A stretch of 64,000 nt of DNA from Dipetalonema caudispina. Taxonomy: Eukaryota; Nematoda; Chromadorea; Rhabditida; Onchocercidae. The notes beneath the pieces are model-generated. The model saw only the letters and a list, made by a program, of their open reading frames with translations, searched no databases and had not been told where the DNA came from. Made by a program: the position numbers and the translations under genes. The stretch covers positions 124,001 to 188,000 of the forward strand of contig JABVXV010000061.1 in assembly GCA_013365325.1 (NCBI GenBank), given 5' to 3'. This document shows positions 41,501 to 54,256 of this stretch, one piece after another (positions within the stretch are counted from its first letter, which is position 1; each line of letters starts with the position of its first letter).

Positions 41501-44500
41501 TCAAAATCAGTTCTATTTCATTCTTTTCGTTTTTCAAGCTTCGTTTTTTCAGAAAGAAACGTTTTTGAACTCTTCATGCGTATTATTTACCTGTTTTTGT
41601 ATTATTTTCTGTCGTGGAATGTAATTTGTGGTAGAAGGAATTTGTATTTTTTAGAAGACAGTATAGTCCTCTTGATTGAGTATCACGCCTATCACGACAA
41701 GTAGTTGAATAAAGAATTTATTGAATAACACAACAATTAATATCAGCAGATATTATAATAACTTTTATAGCGTAATAAGTTACTCAATCACTGGACTTAC
41801 TGGTAGTGAGAAGGTCCAAGTAGCAAGAATGAAATAGGAGAGGTAGAAGTGAGAGTCGTAGCCTTGTTGTGATTAAATTGATCGAGTGAATGAATAAGTG
41901 AGTCCCGTAAAGCCGTGACCCTTGTATATATATATGTGTGTGTAGTGTGAGTGGTCTACAGGAAGCATTGTTGTAACTCTGTCGTAAGTATATGATACAA
42001 AGGATAATGTTTTACAATCCTAGCTTAAGCATATGAAATAAAGGACACGATGTTGCAATCTTATTTTAAGGATATGAACAAAAGATAGCGCATTGCTGTC
42101 GGATTTGATTTAAGCATATCTTAACCACAGACAACAAAGATCTATTGTGTTGATATCTCATCGTAGACAAGGATGAGTATAAGTTAAATGATTTAGGTTA
42201 ACAATTTATAAGATGAATTGGTTCATGAACTTTATGAAACATCAATTACTTTAATTACAAGAAATGTATTGTTCCTTCCTTCGCGAAATTTAAGATTTTG
42301 TGACATTTCCCTTCTTTTGAAAATCAAAGAAGAACAAACCGGTCACTTACATAAATGGAATAATCAAATGACGATCAGAAAAGATGGAAAGGTTCCGAAT
42401 CTTTCTTTCTGTCATGGAGAAAAGGAAAAAGAAAAAGAATTCAAGGTTTAATAGAATGAGCATTTGAAGGCCAAATGTGAAAAATGGATGCTTGGAAATA
42501 AACAGTGTGAATTGGAATGTAACAATCGTGAAAACAACTGGGATAAAGGCGATTGCTGCACTGATTTCGCCTTCAGCGATAATCGATTCTGTATTGATCC
42601 TACTTCCGTCTATAGGTCTGTTTATGAAAAAACTTCGTCAAAATAGAGCCGAACGATTCGAACGGCTAGAAATCGGTTTAAACTGAGGAATTCAAACGGC
42701 AACAGACCAATTTCTAAAGGCCTTGCGTTAGTATCATGAAATGTCTCGCACTAAATGACTGGCCATGAGTGATAAACATGGTTAAAGCATCATGAGGATT
42801 AATCCTACTATAATTGAATACATTTGCTTTGAGAATAAATTGTCCTTCACTATCAAAAATGTTCCAGAACTGAATTTCAATTTTAAAAAACGAACAAATT
42901 TAGGCGTTATATCAGTGTTGACGAATACAAAACATCAGTCGGAATAGACAATGAAAATAGATTAACAATACAGTTTGGTGACTGGATCGCAAGCGATCTG
43001 GTAGGCTTTTCAACGTTTCCATGGGAAAAAGACATTTACAGCAACCAAGGAGGAGTACTACTTCGTTATGATCGTTTCGGGACACCTGGACAAATTAATA
43101 ATTTAATTCATGAGATCGGCCATATCCTCGGTCTTTGGCATGTTCATCACGGGATAAGCGAAGTACCATGCGGTGATCCGTGTCAGGAAAAAACGCCTTC
43201 TATGATGACTGGTAATAATTTTTTTCTTCTTGAAAGAACTTGAGAGACTTTGTTCTAATTCAAAATTATGCAATGAAATAAATGAAACTTGAACAAATTT
43301 AATGGAACAATTCTACTGTATAGATCTTATATTATTTCAAAAGAATAAAATAAAGTGGAACAAATAGTAGAACAGCATGCCACAGAAGGAAGTATTAAAT
43401 TAAGATTTTATATGAGGACAAAACGGAGGATATAACAACATCACACAGTAACTTATGAATCTAGCTCGGTTCCTGAAGAAAAACATCGATCCAAATTAAT
43501 AAGTATACAGGAAGGTAATCAAGTTATCTAAATATTTACTAAAAAAAGCAAACAAACAGTGATCATATTCATCTCTGTTTGACGATGAGCCCTTAATCCA
43601 TCTCTCGGTTTAAGATCCTACTACTGTGGAAAGTTAGCCTCGTGATCGATATCCCGAGGCTTATTCCCTATAATATTAGAAAGTCTGACCTCACTTCCAC
43701 TTCGAGCGAATTTTGATCCGGCTGTGAAAATCCAAATAGCTTCTCATAGCTTCTGCTCATGTCACCAACCTACACTAGACAAGGGATGAACAATGCTTCG
43801 CATAGTTCATTATAGTTAGCTGTTCATGTTCAAGCCACAAGGGATATTTCTTTTCAATATTTTTTTTTACTTCTTTTTTAGTATTTTTAATACTCTCCGT
43901 GTCACACTAGAAACATTAAAATTTTTCATCAGAATCATTTATTAATATTCATCATTAAAAAGTTGCGGGGATGGAATATACACTGGCCTAGTTCTAGAAT
44001 CTTATTGATGATAAACTTCATTATCATGAATAACTCACAAGATCTCGCTTTTCGAAACTTAAGCCATCGAGTTCTATAAAAAGTCATGTGACTGACTATT
44101 AAATGCTATTTTAGCTTCAATTTTTCATTTGAGATCTGAGTTTTGTTATATTACAGTTCGAATGATCGAAAATGCAATTGCTTCACTCAACGCAGTAATA
44201 ATTATCTTCCTTTTGACTCCTCTTCCTTGCCCTGTTCAAAAACACATACCATATTGTGGCAAGATTTTCCACCGTTTTCTACTTCATACATTTTTCAGGT
44301 GACATGGTAAGTGATACGAATCCAACGGTAAAGAATACGGCTTGTGCTGATCCAGAAACAGTTGATCCATGTGATTCAACTCGACGATTCAAAAACACAC
44401 CTTTTCGGAACTACATGAGTTACACAGGTGACCGTAATGGAACCATATATAATTGAATAGTATCTTGAATAATATAAGTGGAATCGCCAACATATCCACA

Positions 44501-47500
44501 ATGCATAAAACTGATATCAGAAACTTCCGGTGAATATCCACATAACTTCTATTTAGAAGACAGTTGCGCCAACACATTCACCGCCCAACAAAAAGCAAGA
44601 ATGCACTGTTATATCGATTTAAAATATACAAATTGGATGGTGCGCCCGGCATCGACGCCGAAGCATATTATCGTCGGCCCACAAATCATACCGTGGCCAA
44701 AAACGAACTCTAAAAGCGTTAAGATTGTAAGTGATTATATCGCTTAAAATGATTACTAAAAATAATCAAGAATAAATTCAGCTATTTATACAATTAACTT
44801 CATCTAATCACGACATAAAGAAGCTGCTGTAACAGTCAACAATGATACATCGGAAAGGAATCATGAATAATCACAATATCTTTTCAGAAAAATCACAATA
44901 TCATCCAAAGACAAGCTCCAAAACATGAATGATCCTTAGCACTAGTTTTGATAGTTGGTAGTAATTAGCTTTAATACCACATGAATCACGCATAATTTAC
45001 GACGGAAATATTTAAAGTGAATAAATGAGTGTCTGATGACTTCTTTAGATGTGGGTATCACCATTAAGTAGCATGAATTGTGGTCCACGACAAAAACGCG
45101 TGCGAGAAACACACTGCACCACAGATAGACGTATTGTACAATATGCTATCTCAGCCAGTTCATTCGAACCATTCCAAATGTCAGGCTTTTGGGGTCCAGA
45201 ACAAGCTACCGGTAACGCTTCATTTTTTAGATTTCATTAAATCCTTTCAATTTAATACTTCTTAATACTGATATCGAAGACCGAATACTGTTTGTTCTCA
45301 TTTCATGTCTATCAAATTCAGTCTTTTGTGGCATTGATTAAAATGTTATCAAATTAAAACCATCTTTCTTCAGAAATTATGACAAAATAGAGAATATATC
45401 AATTGTCAGAAATGGTTTAAGTCGCACTCCTGTTCACCTCTAGATATATTTCCAGTCTTTTTTTGAAAGTAAAGTTGAATAACAAAAGGCCTACCTGAAT
45501 AGGACTATGAAATTTAAGCAATCGGATCCAAACTGAAACCAAGGTCTTCAAGACTCTTGCAATTCTCCATTTTTCTCAATTCATTCACCTGATTTTTAAC
45601 CTCTTCTCGAGTTGCTTCAAGAGTAGTGTCAATAACCTTCATGTCATCTTCAATCATTTGTTTTGTCTGATCAGTTGCGACCTTGAGAAATGTGGTACTT
45701 CCAAAGCATATCCAATTCTTACTTTTCTGTAAAAGAGTTATTGCATCAATATCTTTTCTGTAGTAAATAGCATCATGTCAAATAATTTCATCACATTTCC
45801 GAGAGAGGATCTTCATTAACTAATAAATTGAAACGCTTTCACCATTTGTTAGCTTTTGGTCTTTTTAATTCGATAGACGGTGAAGTTACCAATGCTCATT
45901 AGAAGCTTTGGTACATCTATCCGATTGTACTTCAACCTCTGTCATAAATTACATAACTATTTCCCACTGCCATTTATCCACATTATCAAGCAAGTTTTGT
46001 CTCAACGCTGAACGTTATCAGTTTTCTTCACAAAAATCGAAAAATCATTCTGCTATATAACCTTATTTCCGATATTTTTTGCCTCTTTATGCAACTGTCT
46101 CAATGCTTCGCGACATTTCTGGCGTCGTTCATCCAACTCTATCATCGTCCTCTTACCTATGATAACACTTTGTCCAAGATTTTCCCATTTGGTCATATTA
46201 TCTAGCACTCTTTTTGTCGTATCATCCAGTAATAAGTTTTCCAGCCTCGCTTCCGCTGGTTTTTCCATTTCCTGAGAAAATTAAGGAAACTTTTATTAAC
46301 AAACCAATCCTTTTCACCAGAGTAATTTTATCACACAAATAAGCTTGCTGAATAAGGAATCTTAGTCGACATACAATCTTATAGTTTTACTCGCTAAATT
46401 TATTTGATAAGTACTATTACCTAACAAATAATCTTACTCGACAATCACTTCCATTTGTCACCACCATAACAGGAAGGGAAATGTTCAAAGTAATATCTTT
46501 TTCTGCTCTGCAGTGTTTTCTCGTTGTACACATGTTTTGCGGTCCGGCCGTTTTATTGTCACTATTCATTGCAGTGAATTTAATGGGAGAGGAAAGGTGT
46601 GGTACGTTAGAATCTAATGAAGGAGAAGTATCAATGGTAATTTGTTCTGTCCTGTTTAGTCTGACTTCCACTGACTAAAAAAACTGATAAAAATCATATA
46701 AGTTGAAGAATTAATGGAACTTCATTTCATCTAATTCAACGTTTTCAAACAAAAAAGGAAGACTTCGAAGAATTCATAATAATTTGCAAAACTAACATGT
46801 CCTATCTAATCATTCCTTTCCATTTAAGGAAATTTGAAATATCAGATTTATGGAATTTGATTTTTTCAACTTTTAAAGCTATCAGTTTGTAGCCAACGGT
46901 TAGGGAAAGAATGAAATAATGTAATAATGCAAATAAACCAAATTTCGTTTTCTTTTTTTCTCCTTATGACGTTAAATATAAATTTCGATTGTCACTTTTC
47001 GATTACTTATTATTATCCATGAGTACGGCGAGCAATATTAATGATCCTTTCATAAAACTGATAGATGAGATTAGCATAAAATGATGAATAACTTGAAATA
47101 AATGCTAAGGAGTGCCGGATGCTGAAGTTTGCACTGCATCAACGAAAGCTTGGCTGCCGGATGTGCAAGACTGCGATGATGTGAGCGACAAATGCACATT
47201 AAAATTAAAACCGGATGTTGAAACACAGTTGGAAAAGTTATCCGTATGGTTTGCTTGGAATGCAGCCAGTGGTGTACGGTTTGTCAAGATTATCTTCACC
47301 GATGGCACTTGCGATACGTTCGAACAGGTATATGAAGTATTTATCAATTCAGGCTTTCTGAATGTGATGCATTTTATTACATTCAGATTTTATGTTAAGC
47401 AAAAAAATGGACGTTTTATTCCATGGTTATTTTGCATAATATGACATAGTTATTACAATTGCTAATGGCTTTAATTGATTTCTTTGAGTTTTTTAAATTC

Positions 47501-50500
47501 TTTTTTACCAAATATTCTTTTTCGTTCAGCTTTATGCACACTGCGATCAGCCGTTAACCCTACGATTTATCTCGCAAAAACTTGTCAAGGAGGTGAGTAG
47601 TACGTTTTACATGTTAAAGAAGCAAATCTTTCACTCATCTTTCACCAATGTTCTGCTGTTTAAATTTTGAATAATTGTTTGGCGATAATGTCTTATCTGT
47701 CAAATATTTTGATTTTCAGATTCAAATTAGAACGAACAACCCATTTGTAAGTATTGATGCAGTACAGTTCGTCTCATTTCCTTCAAATCCGTTATGTTCG
47801 CACTGTTTGCCATATCGTTACCGTGTCTACCGTACACCAGCATTTCCGGAAGGTTTCAAGGTGACAACAAACTACCACATAATTGATAGGTATCATATCC
47901 AAATACTCCAGTTTATGTACAGTTGAGATAATTTATATATCTCAACTAAAACGTATATATATTATATTCTGGTGGCATTTCGAAATCATTCGTGTGGAGT
48001 AGCAGAGAGATTCGCTTGCCTGCCTGAAGCTTATATATTTGGTGATCAAAAGAGAAGGAAAATTCTCGTTTTAATTTGAATTGAGAAATCCCAAGTATTT
48101 ACATATGAACGTTATTTGTTAATCTTAAATGAACGAAGCTTACTTTTCTTTCTTAATTATTCCCATTCAATGATAAACTTTCTGTTGATATCTAATTTAT
48201 TAGCTAGGAAATATTCCAATTTGTCTTCTGCCTTTTTATTTCAGTACAGTTAAAGAAGGCGTTACTTACACTTATTCAGTAGCTGTAGAAAGTGGTGGAA
48301 TTGAAGGGTTGCATTCACCGAGTACCACTTATTCCTACAACATGAATGTATGCGGTGATGGCAAGCGGAGTACCAATGAGGAATGTGACGATGGAAATTT
48401 AAATGATGGCGATGGTTGTTCGCAGAATTGTCTTGTTGAAGAGAAATTTCATTGTACTGAAGAAAACAAATGTACTATTTCTTTTTTTCGTTTTGGTGAA
48501 AACTGGAAAATTGTGGGTCAAGGTTCTTCTAGTCTTTGAAGTGAAATTTATTCGATTAGGAGTGAAAACTCGAAGAAATTTCAAAGAAATAAAGTATGAA
48601 AATGTAAAATAGTGGACATATAATTACTAAGGAAGGTAAAATGCCTCCAACAAAACTCAAATCATTCGATTGCATATGAAATTGGAACCGGTAGACATTT
48701 TAATCATTACATTATACCTGCAGAAATGAAAATGACCATCTGATCAGTTTGTGAAAATATCGTGTTGTATTACGGTTAAAAAGAATAAGTCAGTCAGGAA
48801 AATTAGAAGCAGGCGGCTTTGCCCGGAATAAACCAAATATAGCGTGAAATACTCAAAAATAACGAAAAATGTCGTAATTGAAAGTTCGGTGGATAATCCG
48901 ATTCATTCTAATGATTGACTATTTTCTTGGTTATACTTTCCAGTATCTCCAAGTGTTTGTTATATTTACGAAGGAGACGGTGAATGTGAACCATTTGAAC
49001 GAAATGGTTACAGTAGAGATTGCAACAGTATCAGTGTATCAACGCCTCATTCACAGTATTATCCAACATCTGTTTATGCCTATTCTACGATATTGCGAAG
49101 GAATTGTTCCTTGCAACTTCTTTCCTCCGCTCCCCTAACTGCAGTAAGTCATTTTTTTATCTCCTTTAGAAACTTTTTATCAGTTTTTGTGAAATGCTGA
49201 TGATTGATACGGTGTATCATCTGGATAACTATATTTTGGACCACTAACAATATTTTTTAGTACATTACTGTATTTCAAGTTTATGTATAATTTTCGATTC
49301 GGAAGTAAACTTCAGAGAGAACTGTACGTAGTAACTCAGAAATATTCGGTTATGGATAAGGTTAAAATGTGACGTTCGAAAAGAATGTCGTAAAGGTGGT
49401 GAGCTTGAACTAAAATGTTCTATATGTGCATGTCACCGGTACTCAAACGTTGTAGTCCAGTGTAATTTGAATGACCTACTGTTTCTCGCTAGTTCCCACT
49501 TTTTCCAGGGCTGTAATATCCGATCATCTGGTTGGGGTACGTGTTCTCAGCTTGCAGAAGCGGGAGAAATTTCAATGCATGCCTCGTTCCCAAATGAAGT
49601 CTTTCCAACCAGTATCCTGATAGGCTTTGAGACAGTTCTGTTAACTGGAACGAAGCCGGTTTTGTCCATTATTGGAGTCAACTTGCAATATGTCAACAAA
49701 ACGACAATAAGTCTGGAAGGTATATTACCTTTCATATTATCTTTATCGCCATATTTTAAATCAAAATCTTAATAGATTTGCGAACTTTCAAGTTCATCCT
49801 TTAGTAAGTAAAGGACGTATATCACAAATTTGGATGGGTTGAAAAAAAAAAAATGGTGCTCTTAGTATTAAACATTCATTCTCTCCCAAACTTTCAGAGC
49901 TTTCCTTTAGAAATATTCGTCTCAATCTTCATTGAAAGAAAACATCACCCCATGAATTAGTATGCTTGCAATTTACATCTTTCCTTGTTTTTCATAGGTG
50001 TTTTGTTTAGAACAAGGGATTCTGTCATGTGCTCAGAATCCTTTGGAGGTTGCAATACCGTATACACTTGTTGGCCGATTGTCAAACGTGAAAACCGTTC
50101 ATCTTCATGTATCAAATCCATCTCAGATCGTTATCACTGCACTAATTCTGCGATCATCAAAAATGTTCGACTTGTTGACTCTTCAAACTTGTGCAGGTAG
50201 ACATAAGTAATACTGCAGAGAATCTGCTCTAGATCTCTTTCCCATTCGTTCATCAGTCTTAGTCTTTTTTTTGCTGGAACGCAAAAGCAGAAAAATGGAG
50301 AAATATTTCCGAATCTACGGTCCAGAACTGTTAATCGTCATCAATTATTTGATGCAAACAGGCCATTGTTTCCATTACAGTTGAAAATAAATACTTCGAT
50401 CCGGTGAGTGGTTTCTGTGTGGCAAAAGATTGCCGATTATTAAGTACTGGCTCGTGTACTCCGTTAAATATCTCAAAATCATGGGTTAGTAGAATTTGCT

Positions 50501-53500
50501 TCCGGATGTTTTTTTTTGTTTACAATCCTCTCAAGTACTGGCAGTAATTGAAATGCAAGAAATTCAATATTTTTTTGATATTTCTATTTTTTATTTTTAA
50601 TTATTTGCACCTCTTCATGACCACATTCTAACTTGCTTGTCCTTTTCAGCATAATTGTCGTGGTACAGCTTGTACGTATACGTGCGAAGCGGGATTTATG
50701 TTCGAAAATTCGCAAAAAACTGCAGTAGTGCAATGCTTGAATGGTCACTGGATCGGAAATGTGATTTTAGCTTGCCAACCGACTCATTGTGCAATTCCGA
50801 AAATAGAGCACGCTGATGTTGATTGTCCAAACGGGACAAATTATCGCGATCGCTGTACATTTCGGTGTAGGAATAACGCGCTGATGATTGGTATTACTTC
50901 AAAACGTTAAGGGATTATATTAAAGTTCATCGTTTAAATTGTAATCAGCGAGAGTTCTGTAGAAATTAGGAAGTTATTAGATTTCCCTTGAGATAAATTT
51001 CTGGTAGCATATTTTTACAGGACAAATAAATCATATCATTTGCGAAGAAAATGGTTTATGGACAGTGCCGGAAGCATTTTGTCAGGTATACGAATTTTTA
51101 GAGTTATCATTCAATTCAATGCGTCATTCATGATACTGAAACAGTACGTCAGATAAGATTTTTTTCCGTTTATTCGCTAATAACTGCGCAGATTATACAG
51201 AATGGTAGCTCGTCCACTACTATTCCATATAATCTGCGCAGTTATTGTCCGTTTTGTGGAATTTCATGAATTCCAGGCTGTTTGTCCACATGAAGGGTTA
51301 TTGACGCGTAATATTTCGTATAATTCAATCAATTGTAAAGCGAAACGTATTTATGACACGAAGGCTTCCTATCCAGTGTCCACCGTATGCAAACTAAATT
51401 GCCGTCGACAATTTCGTGTTTCGCAAATGCAGCCATTGCATACTAAGTAATATTTGAATTAGAATTCTTCATGGAGTTTTCTTGCCACCATATCGATAGT
51501 ACTTCCTTCTAATTGATGGGGTGAGTCACACTTCTTATTGGTACCATATACCTGTCATGGAATAATTTAAAATAAGCTGAGAGTTTGGATTCGAGTGATG
51601 AAAGGTAATGAAATGGACTTCTACTATCATTAGGTGATGGAAGGCTCTTTTCTTGTAATTTTTCAAATTAGATATTTGATGGTCGTATCTTTGCTAGTCT
51701 TCCAGAAATAAAGAAGTTACCAATTTTTCCCACAGGATTCGTTTGGTTTGTTCGGATGACGGTATTTGGATTGGTCCAGACTGTATACCAATTACATGTC
51801 CCTTACCGAAAATCGTATATATTGGGTCGTATAACTGTACAAACGGTTTTGAAATTGGTTCCAGTTGTCGGATTCAATGTCCCGGAACAACTCAGGTTTA
51901 GTTTCTCTTGTTTGCTAATTCGTACTTTCCAAATTCTCTGAGGCAGGCCAGAATCAGTGACAGCACAATTAATGATATCAAAATATTATATAAAAATTTG
52001 AATAATATTTTGAATTCCAAAATACCAATCTATTTTGTGCAGATCTGTTTTACAGCACAGGTACTCGGTATGCAAAAAGAATGGTACCTGGTCAAATCGC
52101 TTCCAGTGTCCATCACCACGAACAACCTGTCTTTCACCACCGAGCATGGGAGATATACAGTTCACATGTCCGAGAAGATTGACCTCTGGTAAGAAATTCT
52201 GCCGCATAAATTTCAGTAGTTTCGATTACATAACAAGCTTTCCTTCAGTAGCAATTAGATCACTTCATGATTTCTTGTTTTGTTAAGCAAAATGTCAGTG
52301 GATAAGTGAAATGGAAAAATTTAACGGTTGTTATCATAACATTTCGATTTTCAGAAGTATGCTCGGCTTGTCGGAAGTTTTACAGCCAATCTTAAGTGAA
52401 GCATTGCTGGAAGGATCGTCCTTTTGGGTGCTTGAAATGGTGATTAAACTATTGTTTCAGGTGCTATGTGTACGATACAGTGTCGTAAGAAAGGTTATGA
52501 TGCAGTGCTAGAGAATACACAAATCCTGCCAAGTGGTGAAAACTTGTTGGTACTTCGTACAGTACATAATATATCATGCATCATTTCATCAATATTTTAC
52601 CCTGAAGTGGATGCTTTGAATTGTGTACGTTCTTGTAATAAGGTATGTCTTCTCTTCATCTCATCAATTTGTCGAGTCGAATTTGCTATAAGTTTAGCTT
52701 TTGGAAGTTTTCATAAATTTCCATTTGCAAAGGTACATTTAACCATCAAGTGGTTCCATTTAATGAGATTTAATCATCAAAGGAAAGATGTAGATTGTTA
52801 GAATTATTGCGTACTTCTTGATCCTGATGTTAATTGATTTCACCGACTGTATGAAAGAGTCATAGTTTGTGGCAAGGAATTGGAGGTAACGGACTACTGG
52901 GATAGAACCGGACGTATCTTCCTTTATCATAAAACACTCTTTTGATTTTTTCTTCGTTGATAATCCCAGTAATTTGTAGGAATTCATGGGTGATGGTTGG
53001 TGTGATTTTCAAAACAATCGGGGTTATTGTGGTTGGGATGGTGGTGATTGCTGCGTAAGTACAGTACGTGGTGGACGTGTTCGTTTGATGTTTCCCTCTT
53101 TATGCACTTCAATTCTGTGTCAGTGTATCGATCCATTTGCTGCGGAAAACATGGCATCTAACAGTGATACTATTAGTCCCAGCAAGTATTTTTTTTTAAT
53201 TTATCTATTTCATTTTATTATATTGGTTGTTACTTATAAATCAATCCAAGAGGAATATTGAGGTGGAACAAGTTCAGCTGGTCATATTTTTTTTGGGTGG
53301 AGGCAGCGAAAATTTGGAAGTAAGACGGAATGAAAATGGAGAGGAGAATTTTTTAAATTTAAATATGACAGTCTTCCAAAAAATAACGCTAGTTGAAGTC
53401 AGAAAAATCTTTCACGGGTGGAGAGGTTTTCCTGACATCAATTAGTGTTACTTTTTGAGATTGAATTAATTGTGACATTGAAAAACACCACCAAATATGA

Positions 53501-53826
53501 AATCTTTGCTTTTTGTACATAACTTCAGCGCGTTACGTGAACGCAAAAGCACAATAAAACGTACAATTCAACACGGACAACATCATTCCTCCACTGAACC
53601 AATGCTGCATCCAGTTGTGGATGCTTCTCCGGATACGTTCACAATTTCGTTAGCAGACGCAGCTTTTCTGTCACGGAATGATGTACAAATGGATCGAATC
53701 CGAGATTCAAGTCAACATCAACAACGTAGTAGTATATCAAAAAGCGCAAGGGACTGGGAGGCAATCAAGCAATCAGTAAAAAATGCTTTGACAGTATACC
53801 AACAGCAGTTCAACAACAAAGTTTGA
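38579..53826 (+). CDS. PAPPA: Pappalysin (PAPP-A-type secreted metzincin protease), 29 exons, 1667 aa
   Basis: Exons: 38579-38697, 39033-39214, 39435-39630, 39783-39894, 40113-40335, 40470-40659, 41033-41110, 41207-41360, 42470-42615, 42904-43211, 44299-44427, 44557-44726, 45049-45211, 47110-47327, 47530-47592, 47720-47889, 48245-48471, 48944-49143, 49509-49719, 50011-50196, 50381-50484, 50650-50890, 51021-51085, 51277-51446, 51736-51895, 52056-52188, 52461-52642, 52980-53185, 53529-53826. All 28 junctions are in phase. Order: hydrophobic signal peptide (residues 1-20); laminin-G-like domain; Lin-12/Notch repeats 1 and 2 (exons 8-9); zinc site HEIGHILGLWH at 536-546 and Met-turn MSYT near 609 (exons 10-11); CGDGKRSTNEECDDGNLNDG module (exon 17); about five sushi modules (exons 21-27); third Notch repeat (exon 28). 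Human pappalysins cleave IGF-binding proteins; the worm substrate is unknown. Exon 29 adds a hydrophilic tail of about 99 residues I do not recall from vertebrate PAPP-A. Confidence 0.93.
41610..42305. mobile_element. LTR-like dispersed repeat, copy 2, inside a pappalysin intron
   Basis: About 696 bp in the intron between pappalysin exons 8 and 9, same orientation as copy 1. The 653 bp core (41624-42276) is identical to copy 1 except for one base. The left end reads TGTCGTGG and the right end TGTGACA. A possible 4 bp target duplication TTTC flanks it (41606-41609 and 42306-42309). The copy ends only about 165 bp before the second Notch-repeat exon. It shares the three-unit internal tandem array with copy 1. 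Confidence 0.65.
45514..46268 (-). CDS. PDRG1: PDRG1-like prefoldin-family protein, nested antisense gene, 2 exons
   Basis: Exons 46062-46268 and 45514-45726 (minus) encode 139 residues, close to the usual size of about 133. Exon 1 carries the first helix, with KRTMIELDERRQKCREALRQ. Exon 2 opens with the beta-hairpin KSKNWICFGSTTFLKVA, continues with a second helix and ends SLEDLGFSLDPIA; this is the order expected of PDRG1. PDRG1 is a coiled-coil prefoldin-like subunit of the R2TP/URI co-chaperone assembly (family knowledge). The gene sits wholly inside the 1.9 kb pappalysin intron 45212-47109 on the opposite strand. TTTTCTCAG lies immediately before the GAAATGG start, which may be a trans-splice acceptor or an ordinary intron end, since an open candidate exon lies upstream at 46438-46674. 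Confidence 0.88.
46438..46674 (-). other. Candidate upstream exon of the nested PDRG1-like gene
   Basis: On the minus strand an acceptor TTTTTTTAG at about 46675 is followed by 79 codons without a stop and then a GTAAGA donor. It is phase 0 at both ends and could join in frame to the PDRG1 exon at its GAA-ATG start. The encoded stretch is Asn/Thr/Ser-rich and not recognised. It could be a 5' exon of a longer isoform, a separate gene, or chance. Confidence 0.35.
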
Positions 53827-53925
53827 TAGTATCAGAATTTATTCACGAGATTATCAGTCAATATGCCTTATAATAAGTTTGACCATGTATTTGATGAATT
53901 TAGCATGATACATCATTTGTGAAGC

Positions 53926-53931
53926 AATAAA
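53926..53931 (+). terminator. Candidate poly(A) signal for the pappalysin gene
   Basis: AATAAA exactly 100 bp after the stop codon, followed by AT-rich sequence. Confidence 0.6.
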
Positions 53932-54256
53932 ATTTCTATATATATCAACAAAATCTTTGCTGTTGAATAAGGCATTCCGTGCATTTCTTATCACCCAGAT
54001 TATCCAAACGATGGGATGTTATAAAAACAAAACCCCAAACAGCGAGTGGCACATCAAAAGTTAATATATACGGCATTATGCATGCTTTCTGAAAGTAATG
54101 CTTACATGGAAATTAAGCCCAGAGCTGAATTTTCAAGACGGTCATTATATAAATTCTATCCTAAGAATAATTCCTAATTAAGATCAGCAACCAAATGGCC
54201 GCATTTAGGATGTTTGTTACAACACGAAAACATGTCAAATTATTGTAATTATACAA

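Noticed and set aside
21878..42305. Repeat copies 1 and 2 as the two LTRs of one 20 kb retroelement
   Set aside because: The interval contains multi-exon host genes (OATP, ribophorin II, half of pappalysin) and no gag or pol frames.
53181..53190. GC-AG donor (GCAAGT) at the end of pappalysin exon 28
   Set aside because: It gives the wrong phase for exon 29; the GT donor two codon positions later (53186) fits.
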